Positions 24,165-36,239 of a stretch of 64,000 nt of DNA are shown one piece after another. Origin of the DNA: Ursus arctos (lineage: Eukaryota; Chordata; Mammalia; Carnivora; Ursidae); contig NW_026622841.1 of NCBI RefSeq assembly GCF_023065955.2, positions 22,069,501-22,133,500 of the forward strand, read 5' to 3'. Position numbers and translations under genes: made by a program. How positions within the stretch are numbered: the stretch's first letter is position 1; each line of letters begins with the position of its first letter. The notes beneath the pieces were generated by a model. That model was not told where the DNA came from, did no database searches, and worked only from the letters and a program-made list of their open reading frames with translations.

Positions 24165-24598
24165 TTCATTTTTGTTTAAAATTTGTTAACATACAGTACA
24201 ATATTGGATTCTGGAGTAGAATTCAGTGATCCATCACTTACACACAACACCCAGGGCTGATCATAAAAACGCCCTCTTTAATACCCATCATCTATCTAGC
24301 TCATCCCCCACCTACCTCCCTCCCTTTATCAACCTTCAGTTTGTTCTCTAACATTAGGAATCATTTATGGCTTATTTCCCTCTCTCCTTTTTTTCCCCCT
24401 TTGCATTATGTTCATTTGCTTTCTTTCTTAAATTCCACATATGAATGACATCATATAGTATTTATCTTTCTCTGACTGACTTATTTCACTTACCATAGTA
24501 CACTCTAGCTCCATCCACATCGTTGTAAATGGGAAGATTTCATTCTTTTTGGTGACTGAGTAATAGTCCATTGTGTGTATATGTATGCTTGTGGAGAT

Positions 24599-24655
<57 letters not shown>

Positions 24656-25880
24656 CACATCTTCTTTATCCCTTCATCAGTTGTTGGACATTTGGGCTCT
24701 CTCTATAGTTTGGGATTGTTGATAATACTGCATAAACATCAGGGTGCATTTGTCCCTTCAAATCTGTATTTTTGTATCCTTTGGGTAAATACCTACTAGT
24801 ATAATCATAGGGTAATTCTATTTTTAACTTTTCGAGGAATCTCTGAACCATTCGCCAGAGTGGCTGTACCAGTTGGCATCCCCACCAAGAGTGAGAGAGG
24901 GTTCCCCTTTCTCCACATAGTACTGGAAGTCTTAGCCTCAGCAATCAGACAACAAAAAGAAGTAAAAGGCATCCAAATTGGCAAGGAGAAGTCAAAGTTT
25001 CACTGTTTGCAGACAACATGATACTCTATGTAGAAAACCCTAAAGACTCCACCAAAAAATTGCTGCAATACATGAATTCAGCAAAGTTGCTGGATACAAA
25101 ATCAATGTGTAGAAATCTTTTCCATTTCTGTACACCAATAACAAAGCAGAAAAAGAAATCAAGGAATTGATCCCATTTGCAATCGAACCAAAAACAATAA
25201 AATACCTGGGAATAAACCTAACTAAAGAGGTAAAAGTTCTGTACTCTGAAAACTACAGAACACTTATGAAAGAAATTGAAGAGGACACAAAAAAATGGAA
25301 AAGCATTCCATGCTCATGGATAGGAAGAACAAACATCATTAAAATGTCTACACAACAGAGAGCAATCTACATATTTAATGCAATCCCCATCAAAATACCA
25401 CCAGCATTTTTCACAGAGCTAGAACAAACAATCTAAAATTTGTATGGAGCCACAAAAGACCCTGAATATCCAAAACAATTCTGAAAAAGAAAAACAAAGC
25501 TGGAGGCATCACAATTCTGTATTTCAAGCTATATTACAAAGCTATAATCATCAAGACAGTATAGTACTAGCACAAAAACAGACATATAGATCAATGGAAC
25601 AGAATAGAGAACCCAGAAGTGGACCCACAACCCTACGGTCAACTAATCTCTGACAAAGTGGGAAAGAATATCCAATGGGAAAAAGTCTTTTCAACAAATG
25701 GTGTTGAGAAACCTGGACAGCAACATGCAGAAGAATGAAACTGGACCGTTTTCTTACACCATACACAAAGAAACTCAAAATGGATGAAAGACATAAATGT
25801 GAGACAGGAAACCATCAAAATCATAGAGGAGAACACAGGCAGTAATCTCTTTGACCTTGGCCATACCAACTTCTTACTAT
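24165..25880 (-). mobile_element. 5'-inverted (twin-primed) L1
   Basis: Two L1 pieces meet head to head. Bases 24165-24918 are the L1 3' UTR and ORF2 C-terminus on the minus strand. Bases 24915-25880 are an upstream ORF2 piece on the plus strand, from just before the polymerase motif to well beyond it. The junction at 24915-24918 is acat, which both L1 pieces can supply. About 390 bp of ORF2 between the two pieces is absent, judged by comparison with the 1-4912 copy. The polymerase motif in the inverted piece (25006-25017) reads FADN, so the second catalytic Asp is lost. Flanking TSDs are not clear. Confidence 0.93.
24601..24654. repeat. (TC)n then (CA)n microsatellite inside L1
   Basis: About eight TC units are followed by roughly twenty CA units. 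It lies at the L1 position just after the segment encoding the residues before MEYYSAI, read on the minus strand. Confidence 0.97.
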
Positions 25881-27214
25881 TTCACTTAGTTAAGCCTTTT
25901 CCACGTGCGAAGCTTTGTGCTAGGCACTGAAAGTATGTGAAAATGGAAACACACACAGAGAAGGAGATCGTAATAGTTCAGGCTGCAGGATTTAAATAAG
26001 TGAGGTGTATCTATAGCTGGTTTTCAACTTATAGAGAGATTCTTGGTTGCTGAACTAGTGTTAAATTTCCAACTTTTTAAATTTACTTGAGGGCTTTGAT
26101 TCATCCTCCCAAAGAGATCAGTTAACTAAAACTTCGGAACAGACGATGGGCTACAACAAGGATCCAAAGGACAGAGTATCAGCTGAAGCAAATGTAATAG
26201 CAGTGTTAGAACTTACAGAAAATATTTGGGGGCAGGTAGCAGTCACCAGAATTTTATCTTTCATTCTCGGGGGTGCAAACTGTCTTGTCAGACAACCAAC
26301 ATCAAAGTCTTAGAGACAGAGGTCAGGAAACTGAGTGTTTCAAGCCTCATTAAAGACTGTGACAATTATAGGAAGAGAAAGAGATGTACTGAAAATAGGC
26401 CAGGACACTTAGCCCCAGACACAAATGACTATGTAGTTATTTCAACCGGTTAAAAAATAATTACCATCCAGGGAAAAGACACTGTCATGGAGAGACTTAG
26501 TGTACATAGTGAATGCAGCCAATTTTTGCATAGAGGGCAGGTTGAGGAGGAAGCTTGAGAAGGGGTCTCAATTAAGCATCACTATTCACTCTGCTAAGGG
26601 CTCCTTGCACAGACCTAGGGTCCGATTATCCTCTCTCCTGAGAGGGAATCTTGCCAGGCCTTCCCTCAGAAGCTCATCCTCTGCTATGCTGCCTCAGGCA
26701 GCTCTGATCTTGGTTACAGCCAGATGCCATAAGAGCCACAAGATTAAGAGACAACTGAGATCTCTGATTGATACCATGGAAATGCAACCTAGGCTCAATT
26801 GCCTGACTGTGGCCACTTCCAACTGACTCCCCCAATTTGTGCTGGAAAAATATGATAGACTACACAGCTTCCAATCCCTCTGGTTGCCAACCAAGGGAGT
26901 TCCTATGTTTGTCCCAACATGCTACGGAAATGGTGACAAGATGAGGAGTCTGGTGGCCACAATAGGTTCTGATTCTCATCCTTTGTGACTCCCTCTCAAC
27001 CCAAATTCTGGAGCCGATATGGCTGCTTCTGCCACCATTGTTCATAGCTCCAGTGAGTTTACATTTCCCTTCATATACACATGGACTACTGTATGGAGAA
27101 ATCCCCTTTCCCTTTGTTCAGCAGGGCATTTGAAAAGAAATCTTTTCTATGAAATGAGTAAGACAAACCTAGAAGAATAAAACACCCAAAAAAGCAGAGA
27201 AGTAAATTCTATAG
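25881..27214. other. Unassigned sequence
   Basis: Chance open frames of 75-108 codons (26226-26453, 26500-26826) have no recognisable domain. No named repeat was identified. Confidence 0.45.
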
Positions 27215-27415
27215 AGCACCAGTCCCAATCATAGTGCCCATCAGAATAACCAGGAGAACTTAAATACATATTCCCAGACCGCCACACCCAACCTATAAAT
27301 TAAACTTTCAAGGGGCAAAACCTATGAATCAGTATTTTTATTAAAATACTCAGATGATGTTTATTCATCAGCCAGCACTTTGGACCAAACTTGGGAACAC
27401 CTGCTCTAATTTCCT
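27215..27415 (+). repeat. MER5-type hAT (Charlie) DNA-transposon remnant
   Basis: Reads agcaccagtcccaatcatagtg, then catcagaataaccaggagaac, and ends with ggaccaaacttgggaacacctg, following the MER5A plan of 'gcatcagaatcacctggagggctt' and a terminal '...tttgagaaccactg'. It is diverged and non-autonomous. Confidence 0.8.
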
Positions 27416-28059
27416 GATCTCATCCAACTTAGTCTAGCCAAATCATCATTGATGCAATTTTGTTTTCTGGCAGCATCCATACCCTCATCACAAAGAGATG
27501 CACAAAATTGTAGATAAGTTATTATAAGCCAAGTCTCTTCCTGGGTAAATGATAAAACATATCCTATCTCAAAACACATGTACTGATATTCTGATCATTA
27601 ATGATGTAAAAAGATAATAGAATCTTAACCCTGGGAGGATTTTATAGACCAAATTTTATGTGGTGAACAAATTCATCACAGAGAATTTCTGATTCTTGGG
27701 CTTCTGGCCTCAGCATGACTACTTCAACTATTCGTAAGCTTGCAATTTCAAAGGTATCTTTATCCACTTATGAAGAGCTCAAACTGATAAAATAGCTTGT
27801 AATAGCGAGTCCATGAATCTCTCTTAATTTTTTTCAAATTGACCTTGTTTCTGCCCTCTACAGTAACCCAGAACAAGCTGATCCCTCTATGATGACTTCT
27901 TAAATATTTGAATACCACAGGTATGCTGTAATTTATTTTAATCATCCCCCTCTCCCATAACCTTTTATATGAGCTACTATCAAGCCATCCCTTACTCATT
28001 CTGAATAACTTTGGCCTGCATGTGTTTTGAACTTTAGGGATCATTTGCAATATTAATTA
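27416..28059. other. Unique sequence, nothing recognised
   Basis: No gene, RNA or named repeat. Confidence 0.5.
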
Positions 28060-28400
28060 TTTTACTTATGTGTTTTAGTCAGGACAGTCTAGCCTACAGA
28101 AACTACGCAACCCTAAAATCTCCGTGACTTCATACAATAAGGTTTATGTCCTGCTCCCGTTTATCCAACATGGCTAGCAAGGAGCTCTACTCTACACAGT
28201 CATTCAGGGATCCAGGCTGGATTATGTAAAACCTCAAGCATCCACAATCACTGTAGTAGTATACAAGAGAACTAGAGAACCACCTCATAAACATATTCCT
28301 CACAGTCCATTGGCTGAAAACAGTTGCATGGCCAGCTAATAGCAAGTGGTCTGAGTGATGTGGAGTAAACATAGAGGAGTAAGTGAATATATAATGTTGG
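28060..28400. repeat. Ancient dispersed repeat of unresolved class
   Basis: The text 'aaaatctccgtgacttcatacaat' followed by ccaacatggctagcaaggagctctact, and later cagtccattggctgaaaac, recalls an old mammalian repeat with a tandem of 'aaaatctcagtggctta...' and 'ctgctcca'. It is related in style to 16541-17080. The name is uncertain. Confidence 0.45.
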
Positions 28401-28944
28401 TAATCTTCATTTTTTTTCATTTGAAGTATAATAAGCATATTTTCTACCATAAATTTATAAGACATTGATGAAAGTTTAGAGTGGGACAAGTCATGGATAA
28501 AATATGAGTGCACTACTCCAGAGGCTCCTTTACCTTGACTTAGCATCTTTTGGCTGAAGATGCTCTGTGTTGATAATATACAAAGAAATCAAGACCAGGC
28601 TCAGCAGAAAATAATCCAGAACGTGCAGATTTCCCTTTCTTCACTTTATCCTAACTTCAGAGTCCATACAAAATCACATCATAAAGAGAAATTCATATAG
28701 CCTCCAGGGGGGAAGCAACCACGCATGGATGCCAAAACTAACCAAACATACATTTACTAGCCCTGCTGAGCAGAAAACACTGAGTATTTTTGAAATCTGA
28801 GATGTGATGGCCATCTAGTCACTATTGTCTATAGACCACTGGGATGGCTCCTCTCCCCAGGCACAATTGTTAACCATTAACTATTACATGAACCATTACT
28901 ATGGTCACCATCAATTCTATGAGATCCTGAACAGATTTTAATTC
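28401..28944. other. Unique sequence, nothing recognised
   Basis: No gene or repeat was identified. Confidence 0.5.
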
Positions 28945-29160
28945 ATGTAATATTGTTCCTAGAAGTGAGAGCTGAAAGAAACCTTAGAGATGGAATGGTT
29001 GAACTCCTTAATTCCAAACCCTAATACATGTACACACGCATATGCATACATATACATACGGTTCATCCATACAAGGCCTAGGGAACAGGGTTTACATAGT
29101 TAATGGAGCAATAGGGCAAGAATCCAAGTCTCCTCAACTTTGTCTCCATCTTCCTTGCTC
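28945..29160 (+). repeat. Possible ancient CR1/L3-like fragment
   Basis: Begins with gttcctagaagtgagagctgaaagaaaccttagagatgg, which resembles the 'gagctggaagggaccttagaggtc' opening of an old mammalian repeat. A degenerate CA/TA patch (acacacgcatatgcatac) lies within it. Confidence 0.5.
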
Positions 29161-29224
29161 TTCCCAGGTAATTGTGGTGATCATACTAGATAATTTTAAG
29201 TCAGAGTAATGTCACACTCTAACT

Positions 29225-29400
29225 TCAGTCATGCTGCTTCTGCTGTCTAGAAAGCTTCCCCTACACCTTTCTCTGTGAGGTCAGAGTTCATTCACCCCTA
29301 AAGATTAACTGCTATCTGACCAATATCATTTATTCATTTTATTATCCGTATATCCCTTAGCACGTAAGGACTTGAAACTATATGAAATCAAATGTAAAAC
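29225..29400 (+). repeat. L2 3' region fragment
   Basis: Follows the L2 region with 'ctgcctagaaagcttcccc' and 'gaggtcagagttcattcacc', then 'atatcccttagcac'. Diverged. Confidence 0.55.
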
Positions 29401-30103
29401 GTTCAAGAGTCTGAGTAGACAGATATATTAGTTGTCGACCACAGCTCACAAGCTAATTCTTCAGGGCTATTTTCGCTCCCAATTTGATCAGCGTTGTGAA
29501 CCACAGAGAATGTCTCCAATACCTTCAAGGACTGAACAGTGCAATAGCAGTGGTCTCATCAATTCCCTTCTGCCAACCAGGAGAAACACATCCTGAGTAT
29601 ACCCAAGATCTAATAAGTGCATCTCACTAAGGAAAGTTTCACAGATTACAATGGCTTTTGAAGTGTTATTACTATAAAACATTCTAGAAAGTGGACTGTA
29701 AATACTAAATTCTTTCTAATGTTAAGTATTTGGAGGTTACATTTATACTGTCCCTATTCTCAACCAGAAATTCCTAGAAAGTGAGGATTTCTACAAATAT
29801 CCCTTGGACAGTTTTCATTTAAAGAACTCAACTGTAAGTATCAATAGAGACTACTATTAGCCTGTGTTCAACTATTAATCATGCTCATATTATGTACTCT
29901 CTGAACCAAATCAGACATATTCCCTTATAAGGTAAAATTTATAAAAATAATTTAAACCCTCGTCATAACATCCCATAGTACTCCCACAATTAGTAAGGTA
30001 TGAGTGATAGACAGTTTCACCAAACTGACCTTCCAACCATCTTATCACTTCCAAAATAAGAAAATTTAGACTTAGAAGATCAGCTCACCAGTTATCCCTA
30101 TCC
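29401..30103. other. Unique sequence, nothing recognised
   Basis: No gene or repeat was identified. Confidence 0.5.
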
Positions 30104-30144
30104 TTTGTTTTCTTGTTTTAATTTTTTATTTAAATTCAATATAG

Positions 30145-30362
30145 GGGGTACCTGGATGGCTCAGTTAGTTAAGCATCCAACTTTTGATTTTGGCTCAAGT
30201 CATGATCTCAGGGCTCTTAGACCAAGCTCTGCGTCAGGCTCTGTACTCAGCTGGGAGTCTGCTTCTCTCTCTCTCTCTCTCTCCCCTTCTCTCCCTCTGC
30301 CCCTCCCCCTGCTCACACACATTCTCTCTCTCTCAAATAGATAAATAACTCTTTTAAAAAAA
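30145..30362 (+). mobile_element. SINEC element inside an L1 3' end
   Basis: Head ggggtacctggatggctcag, body with a (CT)n tract at 30263-30282, and tail ataaataactcttttaaaaaaa. The TSDs taaattcaat at 30131-30140 and 30363-30372 are L1 3' sequence, which proves that the SINE is younger than the L1. Confidence 0.95.
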
Positions 30363-30761
30363 TAAATTCAATTTAGTTAATATATAGTGTATTATCAGTT
30401 TCAGGGGTAGATTTTAGTGATTCATCGGGCTTATACTATAACCAGTGCTCATTACATCAAGCGCCCTCCTTAATGCCCATCACCCAGTTACTCCATCCCT
30501 CCACTTACCTCCCCTCCAGCAACCTTCAGATTATTCCCTATAGTTAAGAGTCTCTTATGGTTTGCCTCCTCTGTTTTTATCTTATTTTTCCTTCCCTTCA
30601 CATATGTTCATCTGTTTTGTTTCTTAAATTCCACATAGGAGTGAAGTCATATGGTATTTTTCTTTCTCTGACTTATTTCATTTAGCATAGACCTTCTAGT
30701 TCCATTCACATTATTGTAAATGGCAAGATTTCATTCTTTTTGATAGCTTTTTGATATTCGT

Positions 30762-30818
30762 GTGTGCATGTTTGTGTGTGTGTGTGCACGCGCGCATATA
30801 TATATGCACATACACACA
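30762..30818. repeat. (TG)n / (TA)n microsatellite inside L1
   Basis: TG-rich, then cgcgcg, then TA-rich, then CA-rich. It occupies the same relative place in the L1 as the tracts at 24601, 48361 and 19585. Confidence 0.9.
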
Positions 30819-31277
30819 CCCCACATCAGCTTTTTCTATTCATCTGTCAGTGGATATCTGGGCTCTTTCCATTTGGCTACTGTGAACATTGCTGCTATAA
30901 ACATTGAGGTACATGTGCCCCTTGAATCACTATGTTTGTATCTTTTGGATAAATACCTAGTAGTGCAATTGCTGGGTTGTAGGGTAGCTCTATTTTTAAC
31001 TTTTTGAGGAACCTCCATACTGTTTTCCAAAGTGGCTGCACCAGTTTGTATTCCCACCAACAGTGAAAGAGGGTTCCCCTTCCTCTGCATCCTCTCCAAC
31101 AACTGTCATTTCCTCAGTTGCTAATTTTAGCCATCCTGACTGTTGTGAAGTGGTACCTCATTGTGGCTTTGATTGGTATTTCCTGATGATGAGTGATATT
31201 GAGCATCTTTTCATGTGTCTTTTGGCCATTTCTATGTCTTCTTTGGAGAAATATCTGTTCATGTCTTTATTTTTTAA

Positions 31278-31879
31278 AAAGCAGAAATGTATACATTCTT
31301 GCAAATCAAATTTTTCAAGACTATTTTAAGAGGAACAATTTGTGTATGTCCACACTTCTATTTGTCACCTGAGTTTATATTTATGACATGTATAAATACT
31401 AATAGTTTTAATTTGTGTCTACCTATCTTACTGTTTTCTATTGTATACGTTTAAGACACAAGAAAGATCAAAATTTCTAAGCATAAAAACCTATTTTATA
31501 TCAGAATTTTAAGGGATAATTAAAGTATGATATTCTAATTAGTTATATTAATTTCTGGTATCTAGGTTATAGATAATTACTAAGACTTCTGCAATCAGAT
31601 ATTTTTAAACAAATTTACAGCAGTGGAAACATTTAGGGAATGGGGCATGACATCCAGGGCACACCTTTCCAAACACAGTTTACCTTACTTCCACTAACTA
31701 GTTTATGACTCAAAACTGAGAAATCAAAGAAATGGATGATGGCAATAAAAAATTAAACTCTTACGCAGAGAATCTCTATACTTTCTGGAGGTTTCAAAAG
31801 CCAGGAACTGTTAACTGGCCTCCATGCTGTTTTCTTGAGGGGCTTAATATCTACTAGGCAAAGAGACATTCACAGATTT
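31278..31879. other. Unique AT-rich sequence
   Basis: No gene or repeat was identified. Confidence 0.5.
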
Positions 31880-32820
31880 GTGTAAATGGAGAAGTACACA
31901 GAAAGGAAATGAGGGCATCAAGCGCTTAGGTGTTTTAGGGAGCAGTTAGCACTTCAATGTGGGTGGACCACAAGGAGAACAGGCGAAGAGATGAAGGGGG
32001 AGACTCTCACAAGGATTCACCATGGGAGGCCATGAGCTGCCATATGAAAGCAACTGGACTTGATCTTAAAAATAAGGAACCCAGTGAAGAGTTTTAAGGG
32101 GGAGAGGAGACAATATGATGAGATAATATCACTGATTTTCGTTTTTAAAAGCTAAATCTTGTATGGTATTTTAAATTGCTAAACTGCACATCCAGCATAC
32201 CAATGTTACAAACAAACCTATAGGTGTTTGCGTGTGGTTTATATGCACAGGAAAAAGGAACATGTTCAAAACAACCCCAGTCGTTACCACCATGGAATGG
32301 TTTTGGGGTGATGAGAGGGGACTTTTAACTTTATAAATATATTATTTGAATTTTCCCAACAAGCGTCTACTTACTTTTTCAATTAAAAAGAAAGCTCAAT
32401 CTGGCAGCAGTGTTGATGTGCAAGACCAGAACTGAAGAAACCAATTAAAAAGCTGTTGCAATTTAATTGTCCAAATGACAGACATTGAGAGTCTAAACAG
32501 AATCAGCAGCATCAGGCAAAGAGAGGAGGAGGTGGGTTTGAACTATATTAAGGGTGTAGACTAAGGAATGTGGTGATGTTGGCTCTGGAATAAATGAGCA
32601 AGAGGAGGTTAAAATGACTTCCAGCTAAAGTGACTCAGTTACCAGCACAGGATATATAGGGTGAAAAATATATTCCTGCAGGTTTAGTAATGTTTGAGAC
32701 ATCTGTGGGGTATCCAGGAAATACTGATCTCATTATGGAATTAGATTTATATAACTAGATCCACAAGGAAAAGCAAGGCTTGTTAGTGGCAGAGCTAAGC
32801 ATAAACTCAAGTATGCTAAT
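31880..32820 (-). repeat. L2/CR1-clade ORF2 fragment, minus strand
   Basis: Read in reverse, 32050-32140 matches the L2 stretch '...tgtcactcccctgcttaaaac...' (here as ttttaagggggagaggagacaatatgatgag). Bases 32400-32480 and 32680-32720 (gtttgagacatctgtggggtatcc) match the segment that encodes the part beyond the polymerase motif. Bases 32146-32388 interrupt it. Confidence 0.65.
32146..32388 (+). mobile_element. Possible retroposed fragment inserted in the L2 copy
   Basis: The L2 homology stops before 32146 and resumes after 32388. The insert has 'accatggaatggttttggggtgatgag' followed by 'ttgaattttcccaac' and an A-rich end, in the style of old L1 3' UTRs. The TSDs are weak. Confidence 0.4.
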
Positions 32821-33394
32821 CCTATCAGGTAGTGTCCTGGCAGGAAGCAGAATGAACCCCAGGTGGTTCATGCAGAAACAATTAATAATTGGGGTGTGGG
32901 GGAAAGGAACAAACCAAGGGAATGAGACACTCAGAAACTAGCAACAGTGGAGAGCTGCTTGTAAAGACAAAGGAACAGGGAAGAAGGAAAGTCTAGGGAC
33001 CATTAGAATTAAAACCGTGGAGGAGGGACACCAGTTGAAAATTTGAGTAGTGGAGGGATGCAGTGACTGACAAGGTTGGCCCAAAGCAAAAATGAAGCAT
33101 GGAAGAAATAACCTGGCCTACCACTCCTCCCAGTGTCCTATCTCCATTTTCCTGAGTCCTATTGGCCAAGCCCAATCAGAAGGAAGCAGAGGTCAAGGGA
33201 GTTCTGGATCATGCAAGTTCACAGAAACCAGCTTCCAGGGACACAGAGGTAAGCAGAGGAATACTGGAGAATGAATCTGTAAAAGAACAGTCATCATCAC
33301 AGGGACTCCTGTTCAAAGATCTCCTCTGGGGAGTTTAAAATGACCTGGAGGAGGAAGAGCAAAATGACACATACGAAATAATTATGAAGAAGCT
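32821..33394. other. Unassigned sequence, possibly an old unnamed repeat
   Basis: The segment 33140-33280 (cctattggccaagcccaatcag, then gacacagaggtaagcagagg) has the feel of an ancient dispersed repeat that I cannot name. No gene was found. Confidence 0.4.
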
Positions 33395-33620
33395 GTCCTG
33401 GACTTGAGATCACGGAGACGTGGGTTCCAATCCCTACTCTGCCACTTACTGGCTCTGTGACTGGACCATTGATCGTATTTCTCTAAGCCTTCAACTGTAA
33501 AATGAAGATAAAAATACTGAGTGTAGAAGATTATCATGACAATTAGATATTTTATGTAAATGTTTCACCCAATGCTTGCTGTCAACTAAGAGCTTCATGA
33601 AGGTTAAGAGGAAAAAGGGA
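33395..33620 (+). repeat. MIR SINE
   Basis: Sense MIR order: acgtgggttccaatccctactctgccacttactggctctgtgactgg, split by the usual drift, then ttctctaagccttcaactgtaaaatgaagataa and a 3' part ending near 33610. Confidence 0.87.
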
Positions 33621-34341
33621 TGATGCCAATGACTCTGAATGGCAATGGTTGCTCATTCTGATCCTAAAAAAATCAGTATGAGCTGGAATGGACAGTGGTT
33701 TTCAGGGTACACCTTGAATGACAGGCAAGAACAAGGAGGTGCGTGGGAAATACTAGCATGATTGATTGAGGACATGGAGATGTGAACAGCCTAGTGTGTG
33801 GATGACTATAAGAGAATTGATGGATTTGGAGGTTTACTTACTCTCACGCCATCTCTGAGAGCCAGCAGCCCAGGAAAGAGACACATCTCATACGTCTATC
33901 ACCCCAATCTCCTCCTGCCAGCTGACCTTATGGCCATCAGCTCTCACTTCTCGGCTGAGAAATTACTTTTGAACACCTTAGTATGCTTTTCCCTTGAAGG
34001 GCTGAATATAATTCTGCAAGTGGTTAAGTAATGTTAAAAGAACAAATCTGAGGAATACACATTCTCCTGACTTAAGTCAGAGCAGAGAGCGTAGCCCAAA
34101 GAAACTGAACCAAGACCTAATTTTCACAGTCTTTCTTGATAAAAAAAAAAAATAGGGCTTCTGGTACTCTCCAAATGCCTTTGATTTCCAACAGCAAAAT
34201 TCTAATCTACTCCTTATATCCTCATGTCTTTTAATGTCTGCCTCATTTTATGTCCTCGTTGTTACAAGTATGCTGGTGTTAACCCCCCCTAACACACTGT
34301 AAGGTCATTAAAAGAGATCATTTTCCTCTTATCTATTGCAA
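33621..34341. other. Unique sequence, nothing recognised
   Basis: An A12 run is at 34140-34152 and a C7 run at 34283-34289. No gene or repeat was recognised. Confidence 0.5.
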
Positions 34342-34485
34342 CTGTGGTTCCCAAGTACAAACTTGTACCAGAATCACCTGGGATACTTGTTAAACTACAG
34401 ACTCGAAGACAAAGTTCTTTAATTCTGTCAGTCTAGGATGAGACCCAGAGGTCTAATTTTTTTTTTAAGTTTTCCAAGGAATTCA
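34342..34485 (+). repeat. MER5-type hAT (Charlie) remnant
   Basis: Opens with aactgtggttcccaagtac and contains accagaatcacctgggatacttgttaaac, followed by gatgagacccagaggtctaa: the left half of the MER5A plan. The right half ends at a poly-T and gttttccaaggaattcag. Confidence 0.85.
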
Positions 34486-34699
34486 GATATGCTTTCCTTT
34501 TGAGGAATATCCAATACTCAGCTACTAGGACATTATCTCCAATACCTATGCCCAATGGGTAATAAAGAGAATAGGAAAATGAAGTGGCTCAATTAGAAGA
34601 ATGTTCTTTTATCTCATGCTAAGACATTTTATTCTGAAGACAGAAATGCGGAAAATGTTTAGAAAGGAAAGGGACATAGTAAGGTCCATGTTTTACACA

Positions 34700-35600
34700 A
34701 ACCATTCTGACCACCATAGAAAGGTGCTGCTGTAGAACAAGAAAATTTCTAAGGCTGAGCAGTGATTTTAGCAAACTGTGAGGTGGGTTTGAATTGGGGA
34801 CAGTGGAAGTGGAGAGAAGGGAAGAGATGTGAACATTTCAGCAATAATAAACAGGTATTGGGATGCCTGGTGGTTCAGTTGGTTAAGTGTCTGCCTTTGG
34901 CTCAGGTCACGATCCCAGGGGTCCTGGGATCGAGTCCCATATCAGGCTACCTGCTCAGCGGGGAGCCTGCATCTCCCTCTGCCTGCTGCTTCTCCTGCTT
35001 GTGCACACTCTCTCCCTCTCTCTGACAAATAAATAAAATCTTAAAGAAAAATGGGAATTAATGATCAAGTAGATGTGGGGAGGAAAGGCAGACAGAAATG
35101 ACAAATAACCACTGTGTTTCTGACTTGAGCATATGGGTAGAAAGAGATCAGAGTGGAATAACAGAAAGTGTAACAGACTTGAAGTTGGGGAAATTGTTTG
35201 TAGGCAGATTGTTAGCCAAATGATGGAGTGGACTTTCATGATCCGATATCATGCCCACATGATTCTATATGATATACATTAACCTCAGAAAACCCATCCA
35301 GATCCCAGATTTAAATGTGGGGATCATTGATATACAGGTGTTAGATGAAGCCATGTATGTATCACAATACTCCAAGGAGTGTATGTTGACTGAAAGAAGG
35401 TGTACTAAGGAAGGAACGCATCTGTGAAATAGGCTGAAGATTAAAACCAAAAGGAATTTGTGAAAAGCAATCAGATAAGTTAAAGAAAAACCAATGCAAA
35501 GAAAAAGCTGTAAAATCATAGGTAATGAGCTCCCCATCATAAGAGTTATTCATGCAGAAGACACATGTCATAATTGGATAATTGTTGCATTAGACACAGG
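34700..35600 (-). repeat. L2/CR1-clade ORF2 fragment, minus strand, split by a SINE
   Basis: Read in reverse, 35285-35345 gives the CR1-clade stretch encoding the polymerase-motif neighbourhood (here as agatttaaatgtggggatcattg on the plus strand). Bases 35052-35230 and 34760-34858 continue downstream of it. The copy overlaps the 31880-32820 copy in consensus, so they are separate insertions. Confidence 0.6.
34860..35051 (+). mobile_element. SINEC element
   Basis: Head gggatgcctggtggttcagttgg, B box gggatcgagtccc at about 34927, CT-rich body and tail acaaataaataaaatc. The TSDs were not resolved. Confidence 0.94.
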
Positions 35601-36239
35601 TCTGAGTCCAGTGCAGAGGGAATAATACCAATACAGAGATATCAGAGAAAAAAAATCAAATGGATCTATTTTTCACCATTTACTATTTAAATGATCTTGG
35701 AGGAATTAAATGATCTCTTGAAGCTTTTTTTTTCTTACTTTATGCTGTAATTATCTATTTCACAGAACTGTTGTTAGGTGAAAATAATATTAAAGGGATT
35801 CTTTAAATGTCTACTCCCTCTCCTACTTTAAATCCATATATAAAATTTCAAGAAAGTGTGACACAATGTCTTCTTTCATTAGGTATATGTCAAAGCCTTC
35901 TCATTTTACAAGGTCCTAATGACCACACAACTTTAAATTCTGTCATTTTTTTCTATATAAATAATGGGTAAATTTTTGATGTTGCAGAAGGGGTTACTGT
36001 GTTGGGAGAGGATCAGACAGTATTTCCAAATCTAACGTTCTTAATACTGCATTCTAGAAGATAGGAGGGAACTGAAATTAAGCTTCTCCCCAGCAGTTTG
36101 TGAAAGCCATTCTTTTTATCCTCTTGAAATTTGGGACCGTTGCCCATCTTTTTTCTGGCATCTATCCTATTCTCTTGATTTCTGAAAGATTATCAGCAGG
36201 TTATATACAAACTATCATAATTTTTACAGCAGAAAATAT
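35601..36239. other. Unique AT-rich sequence
   Basis: No gene or repeat was identified. Confidence 0.5.

Larger units (their letters stand above)
30112..31277 (-). mobile_element. 5'-truncated L1, minus strand, host of a SINE
   Basis: Read on the minus strand it contains the ORF2 C-terminal region before and across the cysteine motif (31060-31260), the MEYYSA-type block near 30735-30755, and the 3' UTR (30360-30640). The T-rich tail side is at 30112-30140. A SINE interrupts the tail-proximal part at 30145-30362. Its 3' UTR resembles that of the 24165-25880 element. Confidence 0.93.
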
